NCBI GenBank assembly: GCA_963776375.1
Contig: CAVZMF010000005.1
Span: forward strand, 620,001 to 684,000
DNA: 64,000 nucleotides
Reading direction: 5' to 3'
Origin: PALSA-612 sp963776375
Lineage (GTDB): Bacteria > Actinomycetota > Thermoleophilia > Gaiellales > Gaiellaceae
Of the stretch, positions 25,301 through 33,887 are shown piece by piece. A program made the translations under genes and the position numbers. Position 1 is the stretch's first letter, and each line of letters begins with the position of its first letter. The notes beneath the pieces are model-generated. The model searched no databases, was not told the origin of the DNA, and saw only the letters and a list, made by a program, of their open reading frames with translations.

Positions 25301-25465
25301 ATGATCTCGAAGCCGTTCTTGAGACTCCGGAGCCAGGAGGAGGGCCAGACGATGGCGGAGTACGCCGTCGTGCTGGGCGTCATCACGCTGGCCGTCGTCG
25401 GCGTGTTCACGGCGCTGGCGGGCGGAATCAGCGGCGCTATCAGCGCTGTCACGACCGCAATTTGA
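25301..25465 (+). CDS. flp: Flp/Fap-type pilin 1
   Basis: A 54-residue type IVb pilin. The leader MISKPFLRLRSQEEG ends at the Gly recognised by the prepilin peptidase; mature Flp begins QTMAEYAVVLGVITL with Glu at +5 and Tyr at +6, the Flp motif. The rest is a single hydrophobic helix ending ISGAISAVTTAI. A clear ribosome binding site (AAGGGAGGG) precedes the ATG. No prepilin peptidase (TadV/CpaA) is encoded in the locus, so it must come from elsewhere. Confidence 0.93.
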   Translation: MISKPFLRLRSQEEGQTMAEYAVVLGVITLAVVGVFTALAGGISGAISAVTTAI

Positions 25466-25530
25466 TCACCGAACTTTGACCGAATGACTACCACCGACGA
25501 GTGAATCACGACCACTTCACCTGCCTGAGG

Positions 25531-25563
25531 GATCGCCGGTACCGGCATTTCCAGCGATCTTTT
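25531..25563 (+). terminator. Hairpin with T4 between the two pilin genes
   Basis: GATCGCCGG pairs with CCAGCGATC (one mismatch), followed by TTTT. It probably limits or sets the ratio of transcription between flp1 and flp2. Confidence 0.55.
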
Positions 25564-25621
25564 GAACTGGTGAGAAGCCCATCAAGCCTTCGAGCTACTC
25601 GAGAGGAGGTGAGCAAAGGAA

Positions 25622-25798
25622 ATGACGATCTCTGACTACATCAACCTCGTCAAGACGGTGCAGAAGCGCGAGGAGGGACAGACGATGGCGGAGTACGCCG
25701 TCGTGCTGGGAGTGATCACTCTCGCCGTTGTCGGTGTCTTCACAGCCCTCTCGGGTGGCATCTCGGGCGCGATCAGCGCGGTCACCACCGCCATCTAG
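25622..25798 (+). CDS. flp: Flp/Fap-type pilin 2
   Basis: A 58-residue pilin nearly identical to the first from the processing site onward: KREEG, then QTMAEYAVVLGVITLAVVGV, ending SGAISAVTTAI. The leaders differ (MTISDYINLVKTVQ here). DNA of the shared part differs at many third codon positions, so this is a maintained duplication, not a recent one. The ribosome binding site GAGAGGAGG lies upstream, and a strong terminator follows. Confidence 0.93.
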   Translation: MTISDYINLVKTVQKREEGQTMAEYAVVLGVITLAVVGVFTALSGGISGAISAVTTAI

Positions 25799-25814
25799 AC
25801 ATGAAAACAGCTAG

Positions 25815-25842
25815 GGGTGGGCTCGGAAAGCCGGGCCCACCC
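25815..25842 (+). terminator. Terminator after the second flp gene
   Basis: GGGTGGGC-T-CGG / CCG-G-GCCCACCC around AAAG, 16 bp past the stop. This lets the abundant pilin be transcribed apart from the assembly genes. Confidence 0.75.
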
Positions 25843-25879
25843 TCGGTCTCGTCTTAGAACATCGAATTCTTTGACCAAG

Positions 25880-26305
25880 ATGATTCATAGATTCCGACGG
25901 ATATTGGAGCTAGATCGCGGCCAGGCCATGGTCGAATTCGCCATCATCATTCCGATGCTGCTCACCGTGATGCTGGCGATCTACCAATTCGGAGTCCTTT
26001 ACAACAACTGGGTGACGTTGACCGACGCAGCTCGGGCCGGCGCCAGGCAGGCGGCGGTGTGTCGTGCGGGATGCTCTCCCGATCCCGTCACGAGAGCAAA
26101 GCAGTCGGCTGCTTCTCTGAATTGGAGTAAGAGCGGTGCCAGCGTCACGCTCGGCTACTGCACGAGCGGAACATGTGGCAGCGGCGGTACCGCGACTGCA
26201 GGCGGCAACACGACGGTCTGTACGAACTATCCCTACTCGATCAAGATCTTGCTCACCGTGAAGAGCGGAACGCTGACGGCATGTACGACGGAACGTGTGG
26301 AGTGA
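25880..26305 (+). CDS. tadE: TadE-family pseudopilin
   Basis: A 141-residue minor pilin-like protein. The N-terminus MIHRFRRILELDRGQAMVEF matches the TadE-like motif (D-x-G-x-x-x-x-E-F), followed by a hydrophobic helix AIIIPMLLTVMLAIYQFGV. The exported C-terminal part is rich in Cys, Thr and Gly (C-x-x-G-C-S and others), so disulfides are likely. TadE and related proteins are needed for Flp pilus assembly and are processed by the prepilin peptidase. The start is ATG 25880. Confidence 0.85.
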   Translation: MIHRFRRILELDRGQAMVEFAIIIPMLLTVMLAIYQFGVLYNNWVTLTDAARAGARQAAVCRAGCSPDPVTRAKQSAASLNWSKSGASVTLGYCTSGTCGSGGTATAGGNTTVCTNYPYSIKILLTVKSGTLTACTTERVE

Positions 26306-26339
26306 GAGCGGTCGCCAACGACGACAAGGCGGTAGGACG

Positions 26340-27407
26340 ATGCACGCACGCTTTCTAGAGAACATCCCCAGGGTCCGAATCCGAGGGCGCGATGTCTCGT
26401 CACGCTCCGAGACGGGCCAGGTCCTGCCGCTGATGGCCGTCGCGCTTGCCTCTTTGATCGGCTTCGCGGGACTCGCGGTCGACGTCGGCGGCGCGTACGA
26501 GACACACCGGCAGACGCAGCAGGCGGCCGACGCATCGGCGCTCGGCGCAGCGCAGTTCCTTCCAAGCAACACATCCCTGGCGACGAGCACGGCCAACGCA
26601 CTGCGGGCCCAGAATCTCCCGAACGGGACGATCAACACGCCGACCTACGGTTCCTGCTACGGCGTCGCGAACACGAAGGTGACGGTGACGGCGAACAAGG
26701 ACCTGTCCGGCTACTTCTCGAAGCTGTTCGCGGGGAAGAAGGCGCATGCGAGCGCGACCGCGTGCGTCGGCAGCTACACGGGCTGGTCGACGAACATCGC
26801 TCCCTGGGCGATCGACAAGAACAACATCACCTGGGGTACGACCGTCCAGTTCAAGACCCAGACCGCAGGGACCTCGGGCAACTTCGGCGGCGCGAACCTC
26901 CCGATCATCCAGTACAGCTGCACGATCGGCACGGGCGGAAACGACTATCGCGACCTGATCGACAACTCGGACCAGTCCTGCCTCGTCAAGGTGGGTGACG
27001 TTCTCCAGTCGAAGACGGGAAACCTGGCCGGACCAACGCAACAGGGTCTGGACCAGCGCGTCGTCAATGGCCAGAACGTCCAGAAACCCTACTGCCTCAC
27101 GCCGTCTGCGTGTCCGATTCTCGCCCTGCAGCCGGACGGCACCTATCGCCTCACGACGTACAACCACCCCAACCTGATCGTGATCCCAGTCGTCGACAAG
27201 ATCTCCAACGGAAAGACGACGTACACCGTCGTCGGATTCGCCTGGTTCATCATCCAGAACTACGACAACAAGGACGTCTGGGGCATGTTCATCGGCTCGG
27301 AGGCGCCCAACGGGGCAAAGTGCCCGACCGCCAGCGATGCGAACGCATCGTGTCCCGTCGGCGGGTACACGGATCTCGGCTTCACCGTCGTCTCGTTGAC
27401 GGGATGA
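26340..27407 (+). CDS. TadG-like pilus assembly protein (no VWA domain)
   Basis: A 355-residue protein with the TadE/TadG-like N-terminus: a basic leader, then ETGQVLPLMAVALASLIGFA and GLAVDVGGAYETHRQTQQAADASALGAA, which is the standard Tad_N region of TadG. The extracellular part (about 300 residues) is rich in Asn, Thr and Gly with six or more Cys. In many loci TadG carries a von Willebrand factor A domain; I see no DxSxS MIDAS here, whereas the TadB of this locus has one. It is closely spaced after tadE and ends in a strong terminator. Confidence 0.8.
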   Translation: MHARFLENIPRVRIRGRDVSSRSETGQVLPLMAVALASLIGFAGLAVDVGGAYETHRQTQQAADASALGAAQFLPSNTSLATSTANALRAQNLPNGTINTPTYGSCYGVANTKVTVTANKDLSGYFSKLFAGKKAHASATACVGSYTGWSTNIAPWAIDKNNITWGTTVQFKTQTAGTSGNFGGANLPIIQYSCTIGTGGNDYRDLIDNSDQSCLVKVGDVLQSKTGNLAGPTQQGLDQRVVNGQNVQKPYCLTPSACPILALQPDGTYRLTTYNHPNLIVIPVVDKISNGKTTYTVVGFAWFIIQNYDNKDVWGMFIGSEAPNGAKCPTASDANASCPVGGYTDLGFTVVSLTG

Positions 27408-27431
27408 GGCTTCCCCCGACACTGCCGAAAC

Positions 27432-27459
27432 GACGTCGCGGGCAGATGCCCGCGACGTC
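27432..27459 (+). terminator. Terminator after the TadG-like gene
   Basis: A perfect 12-bp stem GACGTCGCGGGC-AGAT-GCCCGCGACGTC, 24 bp past the stop. It divides the locus into a pilin part and a machine part (cpaB to tadC). Confidence 0.75.
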
Positions 27460-27598
27460 TGCTTGGCCCCAAATGTGGGCGCTTCGAGCGAGCAAATGGA
27501 GTTCGTCAAAGACCCTTCAAGTTTCGCGGCGGGCCTGCCGATAAGCCGACCAGCCGTCGTGAGCGGCGAGTCCCCCGACAAAAAGGAATAAACGAGCT

Positions 27599-28393
27599 AT
27601 GTCTTACCGCCTTCGCAACATCCTGATTGCGGTCGCTCTTGCCGGCTTTGCAGCGCTGCTCGTGACGTTCTATGTCTCGAACTACAAGAAGAGCGTCCAG
27701 CACCAGCAGGCCCAGACCACGGTCCTCGTCGCCGCGAGCGACATTCCGCAAGGCACCCTGGGCAGCGACGTCGTCTCGGGCGGGAAGCTCCGCACCGAGC
27801 AGGTGACGCGCGCCGCCGTCGTACCCGGGGCGGTCTCGAGCGCCAACCAGATCAAGAACCTCGTCGCCATCGCGCCCGTGTACGCGGGCGAGCAGGTGAC
27901 GACGCGGCGCTTCGGCCCGCTCGTGCAGACGGGCATCAAGGGGCAGATCACCGGCACGTACCGTGCCGTCCAGGTCGCCGGCAACCCGAACCAGGTGCTC
28001 TCCGGCACGCTCGAGGCCGGCGACACGGTCGACTTCGAGTCGGTCGTGACCGTTCATTTCGCGGGCACGACGGGCACGGGCGTCTCCGGGAGCGACGTCA
28101 CGTTCAGCCGCATCGTCGTCCGGAACCTCAAGGTGCTCCAGGTGCAGACCGGCTCTTCGACCGGCCACATTGGCGGGAACAGCCAGAGCTCCGTGCTGCT
28201 CCGGATGACCGATGCCCAGTCCCAGAAGGTCGCCCTGGCCTACTCCAAGGGCGATTACTGGACGCTCGCGCTCAGGCCCGGCCTGAAGAGCGCCGACAGC
28301 CCGACGAGTCTCGAGACCGCAGCGACGCTGGCCTTCGACGGCATCAGCCGCTCGGTCCTGAATGCGATCTTCAGGATCGCGGAGGGGAAGTGA
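27599..28393 (+). CDS. cpaB: Flp pilus assembly protein CpaB/RcpC
   Basis: 264 residues. An N-terminal membrane helix (ILIAVALAGFAALLVTFYV) is followed by a SAF domain (VLVAASDIPQGTLGSDVV to VYAGEQVTTRRF) and the RcpC/CpaB C-terminal domain with GNPNQVLSGTLEAGDTVD. It sits on the outer face of the membrane and is thought to modify or guide the pilus. In diderms it works with the secretin; no secretin is present here, consistent with a monoderm envelope. It overlaps the next start (TGATG). Confidence 0.88.
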   Translation: MSYRLRNILIAVALAGFAALLVTFYVSNYKKSVQHQQAQTTVLVAASDIPQGTLGSDVVSGGKLRTEQVTRAAVVPGAVSSANQIKNLVAIAPVYAGEQVTTRRFGPLVQTGIKGQITGTYRAVQVAGNPNQVLSGTLEAGDTVDFESVVTVHFAGTTGTGVSGSDVTFSRIVVRNLKVLQVQTGSSTGHIGGNSQSSVLLRMTDAQSQKVALAYSKGDYWTLALRPGLKSADSPTSLETAATLAFDGISRSVLNAIFRIAEGK

Positions 28394-29610
28394 TGAGCGA
28401 GAACGGCAACAACAGCAGCGCGCCTCTCCGGCTCTACGTGACGGGGACGTGCGAGGGTCTCACGGACATCGTCGAAGCCCTCCGCGTCCACGGCGGAATC
28501 GAGCTGGTCGGTCTCACCGAGGAGGTCGTGGAGGCAGCGTCGGCGCTGACCGGCGGTCACCTCGACGCCGTGCTCCACGCCACCCGCGGCTCCGAGTTCC
28601 CGCGCGACGCCTACTCGGCGATCCGCGAGTACACGCGGGCCCCGGTGATCCTGCTCTGCTCCGGCGAATGCTCCGACATCCTCACCGAGGCGCTGGACGT
28701 CGAGGTCGCGGACGTGGTCCCGCTTCCGCAGCTCACGGAGAACATCGTCTTCGCGATCCGCAAGGCCTGCCAGGCGGAGCGGCGCTCGGCGAGCGGCTCC
28801 AGCCGCGTCGGCAAGGTCGCCACCGTGTTCTCGCCCAAGGGCGGGATCGGCAAGACCTGCGTGTCCACGAACCTCGCGGCCACCTTCGCGAAGTACCACA
28901 AGGACCGCACCCTCCTGCTCGACCTCGACCTCCAGTTCGGGGACGCCGCGATCATGCTCGGCCTCGAGCCCGAGAAGACGATCTACGACCTCGTCGTCGC
29001 CCCGGGCGAGCTGGACACGGAGAAGCTGGCCGGCTACACGACGAAGCATCCCTGCGGGCTGGACGTCCTGCCGGCGCCCATCCGGCCGGAGGATGCCGAG
29101 CTCGTCACCGAGGGCAAGCTGGCCCGGCTGCTCGAGGTCGCCCGCGCCTCCTACGACATGATCATCGTCGACACGTCGCCGTTCTTCCACGGGCCGATGC
29201 TGGCGACGCTCGACCGCACCGACATGCTCCTGCTCCTCTGCGGGCTCGACATCCCGACGATCAAGAACGTCCGGCTGGGCCTGCAGACGCTCGAGCTGCT
29301 CTCCTTCCCGACCGAGCGCATCCGCGTGATCCTGAACCGCGCCAACACGAACGTCGGCCTCAAGCGCAGCGAGGTCGAGGAGACGTTGCGGACGAAGGTC
29401 CACGTCGAGCTGCCGAGCGACCGGGCCGTGCCGATGGCCGTGAACGCCGGCAAGCCGGTCGCGCTCGCCGAGCCCGGCGCCGACTTCTCGAAAGCCATAC
29501 GCGGCCTGGCGGACGTAATCGCGGCGCGCAGTGGGAAGAAGAGCCCGGCGGCGAGCCAGAAGAAGGCGAAGGAGCCCCGGTCGTCGCTCATTTCGAAGCT
29601 GAGGAGCTGA
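28393..29610 (+). CDS. cpaE: CpaE/TadZ-type ATPase, pilus localisation
   Basis: About 405 residues. The N-terminal third is receiver-like (VVEAASALTGGHLDAVLHAT and so on) without a full phospho-acceptor set. From about residue 140 there is a MinD/ParA-type ATPase with a deviant Walker A, FSPKGGIGKTCVSTNLA, then LLLDLDLQFGDAAIMLGLEP and IIVDTSPFF. TadZ proteins place the Tad machine at a pole. The start is ATG 28393 overlapping the cpaB stop, with GTG 28390 also possible. Confidence 0.9.
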   Translation: MSENGNNSSAPLRLYVTGTCEGLTDIVEALRVHGGIELVGLTEEVVEAASALTGGHLDAVLHATRGSEFPRDAYSAIREYTRAPVILLCSGECSDILTEALDVEVADVVPLPQLTENIVFAIRKACQAERRSASGSSRVGKVATVFSPKGGIGKTCVSTNLAATFAKYHKDRTLLLDLDLQFGDAAIMLGLEPEKTIYDLVVAPGELDTEKLAGYTTKHPCGLDVLPAPIRPEDAELVTEGKLARLLEVARASYDMIIVDTSPFFHGPMLATLDRTDMLLLLCGLDIPTIKNVRLGLQTLELLSFPTERIRVILNRANTNVGLKRSEVEETLRTKVHVELPSDRAVPMAVNAGKPVALAEPGADFSKAIRGLADVIAARSGKKSPAASQKKAKEPRSSLISKLRS

Positions 29611-29614
29611 GACC

Positions 29615-31087
29615 ATGGGCCTCCAGGACCGCCTGAAGGTCGGCGCGGAGCAGCAGCAGCAGGAGGGCGACTCGTACGAGGACAGCCCGCTGCCGACCGC
29701 GCTCGCGCCCGCGACGCCGCTGCGGCAGCGCGAGGGCGACCGGCGGGCAGATCCGTACGCCGAGCTGAAGACCCGCATCCACCACGCCTGTATCGCGAGG
29801 CTCGGCCCCGAGCTGTTCGCCAACGACGGCTCGGGCGACATCGCCGATCGCGTCCTGCGGGCGGTGATGGAGCAGCTCGCCCTCGACCGCACGCCTCTGA
29901 CCCGCGAGGAGCGTCGCAAGCTCGTCCGCGAGATCGCAGACGACATCCTCGGCTACGGGCCGCTGGAGCCGTACCTCCGCGACACGGCCGTGACCGAAGT
30001 CATGGTCAACGGGCCCTCCCAGGTGTACATCGAGCGTTCCGGCAAGCTGGAGATGACGACGACGTCGTTCCTCGACGACGCGCACCTGTTGCGGATCATC
30101 GACAAGATCGTCTCCCCGATCGGCAGGCGCATCGACGAGTCCTCGCCTATGGTCGACGCGCGCCTGCCGGACGGAAGCCGCGTGAACGCGATCATCCCCC
30201 CGCTCGCCCTGCGCGGGCCCACGCTCACGATCCGAAAGTTCTCCCGCGACCCGTACACGATGGACGACCTGATCAGCTTCGGGACGCTGACGCCCAGGGC
30301 GGCGCACTTCCTCTCCGCCTGCGTGCGCGGAAAGCTGAACATGCTCATCTCCGGCGGTACCGGCTCCGGAAAGACGACCACATTGAACGCCGTCTCCGCC
30401 TTCATCCCGGGCGACGAGCGGATCGTCACGATCGAGGATGCGGCCGAGCTCCAGCTCCAGCAGGAGCACGTCGTGCCGCTCGAGTCGCGGCCGCCGAACA
30501 TCGAAGGCCAGGGCGAGATCCGGATCCGCGAGCTCGTCCGCAACTCACTGCGCATGCGCCCCGACCGCATCATCGTCGGCGAGGTCCGCGGCGCCGAGAC
30601 CCTGGACATGCTCCAGGCGATGAACACGGGCCACGAAGGCTCGCTGACGACGATCCACGCCAATACGCCGCGCGACGCGCTCGCCCGTCTCGAGACGCTC
30701 GTGCTGACCGCCGGCGTCGACCTTCCGCTGCGCGCGATCCGCGAGCAGATCGCCGCCGCCTTCGACCTGATCGTGCAGATCTCGCGTCTCGTCGACGGAT
30801 CGCGCCGGATCACGCACATCACCGAGGCGCTCCGGATGGAGGGCGAAACGATCACCCTGCAGGACGTCTTCATCGCCCGCCCGCCGGACGAGGCCGCGGC
30901 GCAGGGGACGAAGGGCCTGCGCCTGCTCGGTGCGCTCCAGTGCACCGGCCTGAAGCCGCACTTCCTCGACAAGATGGCGACCAACGGCGTTGTGCTGCCC
31001 TCGGCGTTCTTCGAGAACGAGGAGGAGGACGGACGCGCCGGCGCCGGTTTCGCGACCGCCAACTTCGGCAGAGGCTTCCGCCGGTGA
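29615..31087 (+). CDS. cpaF: CpaF/TadA secretion ATPase
   Basis: 490-residue hexameric ATPase that powers Tad pilus extension (and retraction in some species). The N-terminal domain includes VREIADDILGYGPLEPYLRD. The Walker A is ISGGTGSGKTTTLNAVS (about residue 245), followed by the Asp box TIEDAAELQLQQEHVVPLE, the Walker B region RIIVGEVRGAETLDMLQAM and the His box GHEGSLTTIHANTPRDAL. A Gln/Glu-rich linker opens the protein. It starts 4 bp after cpaE, and its stop overlaps the VWA-TadB start. Confidence 0.95.
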   Translation: MGLQDRLKVGAEQQQQEGDSYEDSPLPTALAPATPLRQREGDRRADPYAELKTRIHHACIARLGPELFANDGSGDIADRVLRAVMEQLALDRTPLTREERRKLVREIADDILGYGPLEPYLRDTAVTEVMVNGPSQVYIERSGKLEMTTTSFLDDAHLLRIIDKIVSPIGRRIDESSPMVDARLPDGSRVNAIIPPLALRGPTLTIRKFSRDPYTMDDLISFGTLTPRAAHFLSACVRGKLNMLISGGTGSGKTTTLNAVSAFIPGDERIVTIEDAAELQLQQEHVVPLESRPPNIEGQGEIRIRELVRNSLRMRPDRIIVGEVRGAETLDMLQAMNTGHEGSLTTIHANTPRDALARLETLVLTAGVDLPLRAIREQIAAAFDLIVQISRLVDGSRRITHITEALRMEGETITLQDVFIARPPDEAAAQGTKGLRLLGALQCTGLKPHFLDKMATNGVVLPSAFFENEEEDGRAGAGFATANFGRGFRR

Positions 31088-32934
31088 GGCGACGCCTGCT
31101 CCTCCTGGCCGCGGTCGGGTTGCTGCTCACGTCGGGCGCGGCATCGGCCGCCGTTCGCGTTCGCGTGGACACCACGGCGTACCCGACCGTGCGGGTCACC
31201 GTGGTGACGTCCAAGCCGACGACCCGGCCGCCGACCGTTCTCGAGAACGGACGCCCGGTCGCCGCGGCGCGCGCGGTGAACTTCGGGCTCGCGAAAAGCG
31301 TCGTGCTCGCGATCGACCGCTCGCGGTCGATGAACGGCAAGCCGCTCCAGGAAGCCGTGGCCGCCGCCCAGGCATTCACCGCCGCGAAGCCTTCCGCCGA
31401 CCGGATCGCCGTCTCGGCGTACGCCACGCAAGCCTTGATGCTGACGGGCTTCTCGACCAGCACCACCGACGCCGACGCGGCTCTCCGATCGATCGAGGTC
31501 GACAGCCGCGAAGGGACTCGAATGTACGACGATCTCGTCCTGGGCGCAAAGAGTCTCTCGCACGAGAGCGCGCCGGGACGGGTGATCATCGCCGTCACCG
31601 ACGGGAACGAGACGGAGAGCACGGCGTCGCTCAAGGACGTCATCTCGACGGCAAACGCAGCACACGTGTCGATCTACGTCGTCGCGATCCAGAGTCGCGC
31701 GTTCACTCCGGCTCCGCTGAAGGAGATGGCCGCTCGAACCGGCGGCAAGTACTACGCGGCCACCTCGGCGGGCTTGCTACGCAGGATCTACCAGAACATC
31801 GCCAACGAGCTCTCGCGCACGTGGCGGATCGAGTACCTGACAGCGGCACGGCCGGGCCTGCGGCTGGACGTGAGCGCGTCTGTTCCGGGCCAGGGCTCAG
31901 CGGCGGCGGTGGTCAAGCTGACCGGAGAGGACACCTCCGCGCCGCCGAAGTCGTCGCTCCCGAAGTTTGCCTTCACCGGCCCCAGCACCTTCGTGCTCGC
32001 GCTGGCGGTGGGCGTCCTGTTCGCGCTCGCGATCGGCCTCCTCTTCAGGAAGAGCCGCAGCGACGTCATGCGCCGCCGTATCCAGCCGCACGTCCAGGAC
32101 GAGCCGAAGAAGGCCAAGCAGAAGCGGGAGCGGACGAACCTTCTCCGCGGCCTCTTCAACTCGACCGAGCACGTGCTCGGCAAGACCAAGCAGTGGGCGG
32201 CGCTCGCGCGGCTGCTCGAGCGCGGCGACGTGGCGCTGAAGACGGTCGAGTTCGCCTACGTGATCCTCGGCAGCGGCCTGCTCGTTCTCTTCTTCGTGTC
32301 GTTGGTGGGTATCGGCGGATTCTTCATGCTGCTCGGCTTCGTCATCGGCGGGCTGCTCCCGCTCGGCTACGTCTGGCGCAGGTCACGAAAGCGCGTGGCC
32401 GCGTTCGACGAGCAGCTCCCCGACCTGCTCATGTCCGTCGCCGCGTCGCTCAAGGCGGGCCACAGCTTCAAGCAGGGCATTCAGACGATCGTCGACGAAG
32501 CGCAGGAGCCGGCGAAGAAGGAGTTCCAGCGCGTGCTGGCGGAGACGAGCCTCGGCCGTCCGCTCGACGACGCGCTTTCGGACATGGCCGACCGGATCGG
32601 CTCCTCGAACTTCTCGTTCATCGTCACCGCCGTCACGATCCAGAACCAGGTGGGCGGCTCGCTCGCGGGTCTGTTCGACATGGTCGCCGACACGGTGCGA
32701 CAGCGGCAGCAGTTCTCCCGGAAGATCAGGGCGCTAACCGCCATGGGGCGCGCGTCGGCCTACGTGCTGATCGCGCTGCCGATCTTCCTCGCCATGCTCC
32801 TGACACTCATCAACCACAACTACATGGCGCCGCTGTTCACGACCTCGGCGGGCCACACGCTGATCATCATCGGGCTCGTCTCGATGTCGATCGGCTCTCT
32901 CATCCTCCGCAAGATCGTGAGCTTCAACGGATGA
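31084..32934 (+). CDS. tadB: TadB platform protein with N-terminal signal peptide and VWA domain
   Basis: 616 residues from GTG 31084 (GTGA overlap with cpaF). Order: signal peptide (1-24, LLLLAAVGLLLTSGAASAA), an external linker, a von Willebrand factor A domain (about 70-270) with an intact MIDAS DRSRSMNGK, T at SADRIAV and D in VTDGNETES, a Ser/Pro linker, then one helix (TFVLALAVGVLFALAIGLLF, about 300-320). A cytoplasmic basic stretch follows, and then a type II secretion F domain (about 430-560, LLMSVAASLKAGHSFKQGI and so on) with further helices. TadB normally has only the membrane/T2SF part. The fusion puts a metal-dependent adhesion-type domain outside the cell on the pilus motor. 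Confidence 0.9.
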   Translation: MRRRLLLLAAVGLLLTSGAASAAVRVRVDTTAYPTVRVTVVTSKPTTRPPTVLENGRPVAAARAVNFGLAKSVVLAIDRSRSMNGKPLQEAVAAAQAFTAAKPSADRIAVSAYATQALMLTGFSTSTTDADAALRSIEVDSREGTRMYDDLVLGAKSLSHESAPGRVIIAVTDGNETESTASLKDVISTANAAHVSIYVVAIQSRAFTPAPLKEMAARTGGKYYAATSAGLLRRIYQNIANELSRTWRIEYLTAARPGLRLDVSASVPGQGSAAAVVKLTGEDTSAPPKSSLPKFAFTGPSTFVLALAVGVLFALAIGLLFRKSRSDVMRRRIQPHVQDEPKKAKQKRERTNLLRGLFNSTEHVLGKTKQWAALARLLERGDVALKTVEFAYVILGSGLLVLFFVSLVGIGGFFMLLGFVIGGLLPLGYVWRRSRKRVAAFDEQLPDLLMSVAASLKAGHSFKQGIQTIVDEAQEPAKKEFQRVLAETSLGRPLDDALSDMADRIGSSNFSFIVTAVTIQNQVGGSLAGLFDMVADTVRQRQQFSRKIRALTAMGRASAYVLIALPIFLAMLLTLINHNYMAPLFTTSAGHTLIIIGLVSMSIGSLILRKIVSFNG

Positions 32935-32957
32935 ACCACCGGAAGGGGCATTAGTCG

Positions 32958-33872
32958 ATGATCCTGCTCGTCCTCGCACTCATCTGTCTCGGCGGCGCCG
33001 CCTTCATGATCGGCCAGCTCGTCACGGCGCCGGCCCAGGACCGCGAGCGCTTCTTCAAGCGCATCGCCAGCTACGGGCTCGAGAAACAGCGCGTCCTGAA
33101 GCCGGCCGACGAGAGCCTGAAGGTGCGCGTCGCGGTGCCCGTCCTCGAGCGGTTCGCGCGGCTGATCCTGCGCATCAACCCGAAGACGAGCATCGACGGC
33201 GTCGCCTACAAGCTGGTCTCGGCCGGGCTCAGCCGCAGGATCTCCCCGACGACCTTCCTCGCTCTGAAGGGCATCTGCCCGATCGTGCTCGCCCTGCTCG
33301 GGATCGCGCTCGCGTCGTCCATGAGCCCGCTCATGACGGTCGCAATGGTGATCGGTCTCGGCGCGCTGGGCTTCATCGGCCCCGACTACATCGTCAACTC
33401 GAAGATCAAGTCGCGCCAGGAGAAGATCCGGGCGCAGCTCCCGGACGCTCTCGACCTGCTGGCCGTCAGCGTCGAGGCCGGCCTCGGGTTCGACAGCGCC
33501 GTCTCGAAGCTGACCGAGAGCCTCGAGGGGCCGCTCATCGACGAGTTCAACCTGACGCTGTCGGAGATCCGCGTCGGCGAGTCGAGACCGGAGGCGCTGC
33601 GCAAGCTGTCCGAGCGCGCACAGGTCACGGAGCTGTCGGCGTTCACGCGCGCCCTGATCCAGGCCGACACGCTCGGCATCTCGCTGGGACGCATCCTGCG
33701 CGTCCAGGCCGCCGACACGCGCGAGCGCCGCCAGTCCCTGGCCGAGGAGCGCGCGATGAAGGCGCCGATCAAGATGCTGTTCCCGACGGTGCTGTTCATC
33801 TTCCCGTCGATGTTCATCGTCACAATCGGCCCCGCGTTCCTCTCGCTCACCAGCCTCTTCGGCGGCGGATAA
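32958..33872 (+). CDS. tadC: TadC inner membrane platform protein
   Basis: A 304-residue partner of TadB. An N-terminal helix (MILLVLALICLGGAAFMIG), a cytoplasmic stretch, two central helices (KGICPIVLALLGIALAS and MTVAMVIGLGALGFIG), then the T2SF domain LPDALDLLAVSVEAGLGFDS to ALIQADTLGISLGRILRVQA and a last helix. It lies 23 bp after TadB. The Tad machine genes end here; the next gene is convergent. Confidence 0.92.
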   Translation: MILLVLALICLGGAAFMIGQLVTAPAQDRERFFKRIASYGLEKQRVLKPADESLKVRVAVPVLERFARLILRINPKTSIDGVAYKLVSAGLSRRISPTTFLALKGICPIVLALLGIALASSMSPLMTVAMVIGLGALGFIGPDYIVNSKIKSRQEKIRAQLPDALDLLAVSVEAGLGFDSAVSKLTESLEGPLIDEFNLTLSEIRVGESRPEALRKLSERAQVTELSAFTRALIQADTLGISLGRILRVQAADTRERRQSLAEERAMKAPIKMLFPTVLFIFPSMFIVTIGPAFLSLTSLFGGG

Positions 33873-33887
33873 CAGCCCGCGCTGCCC

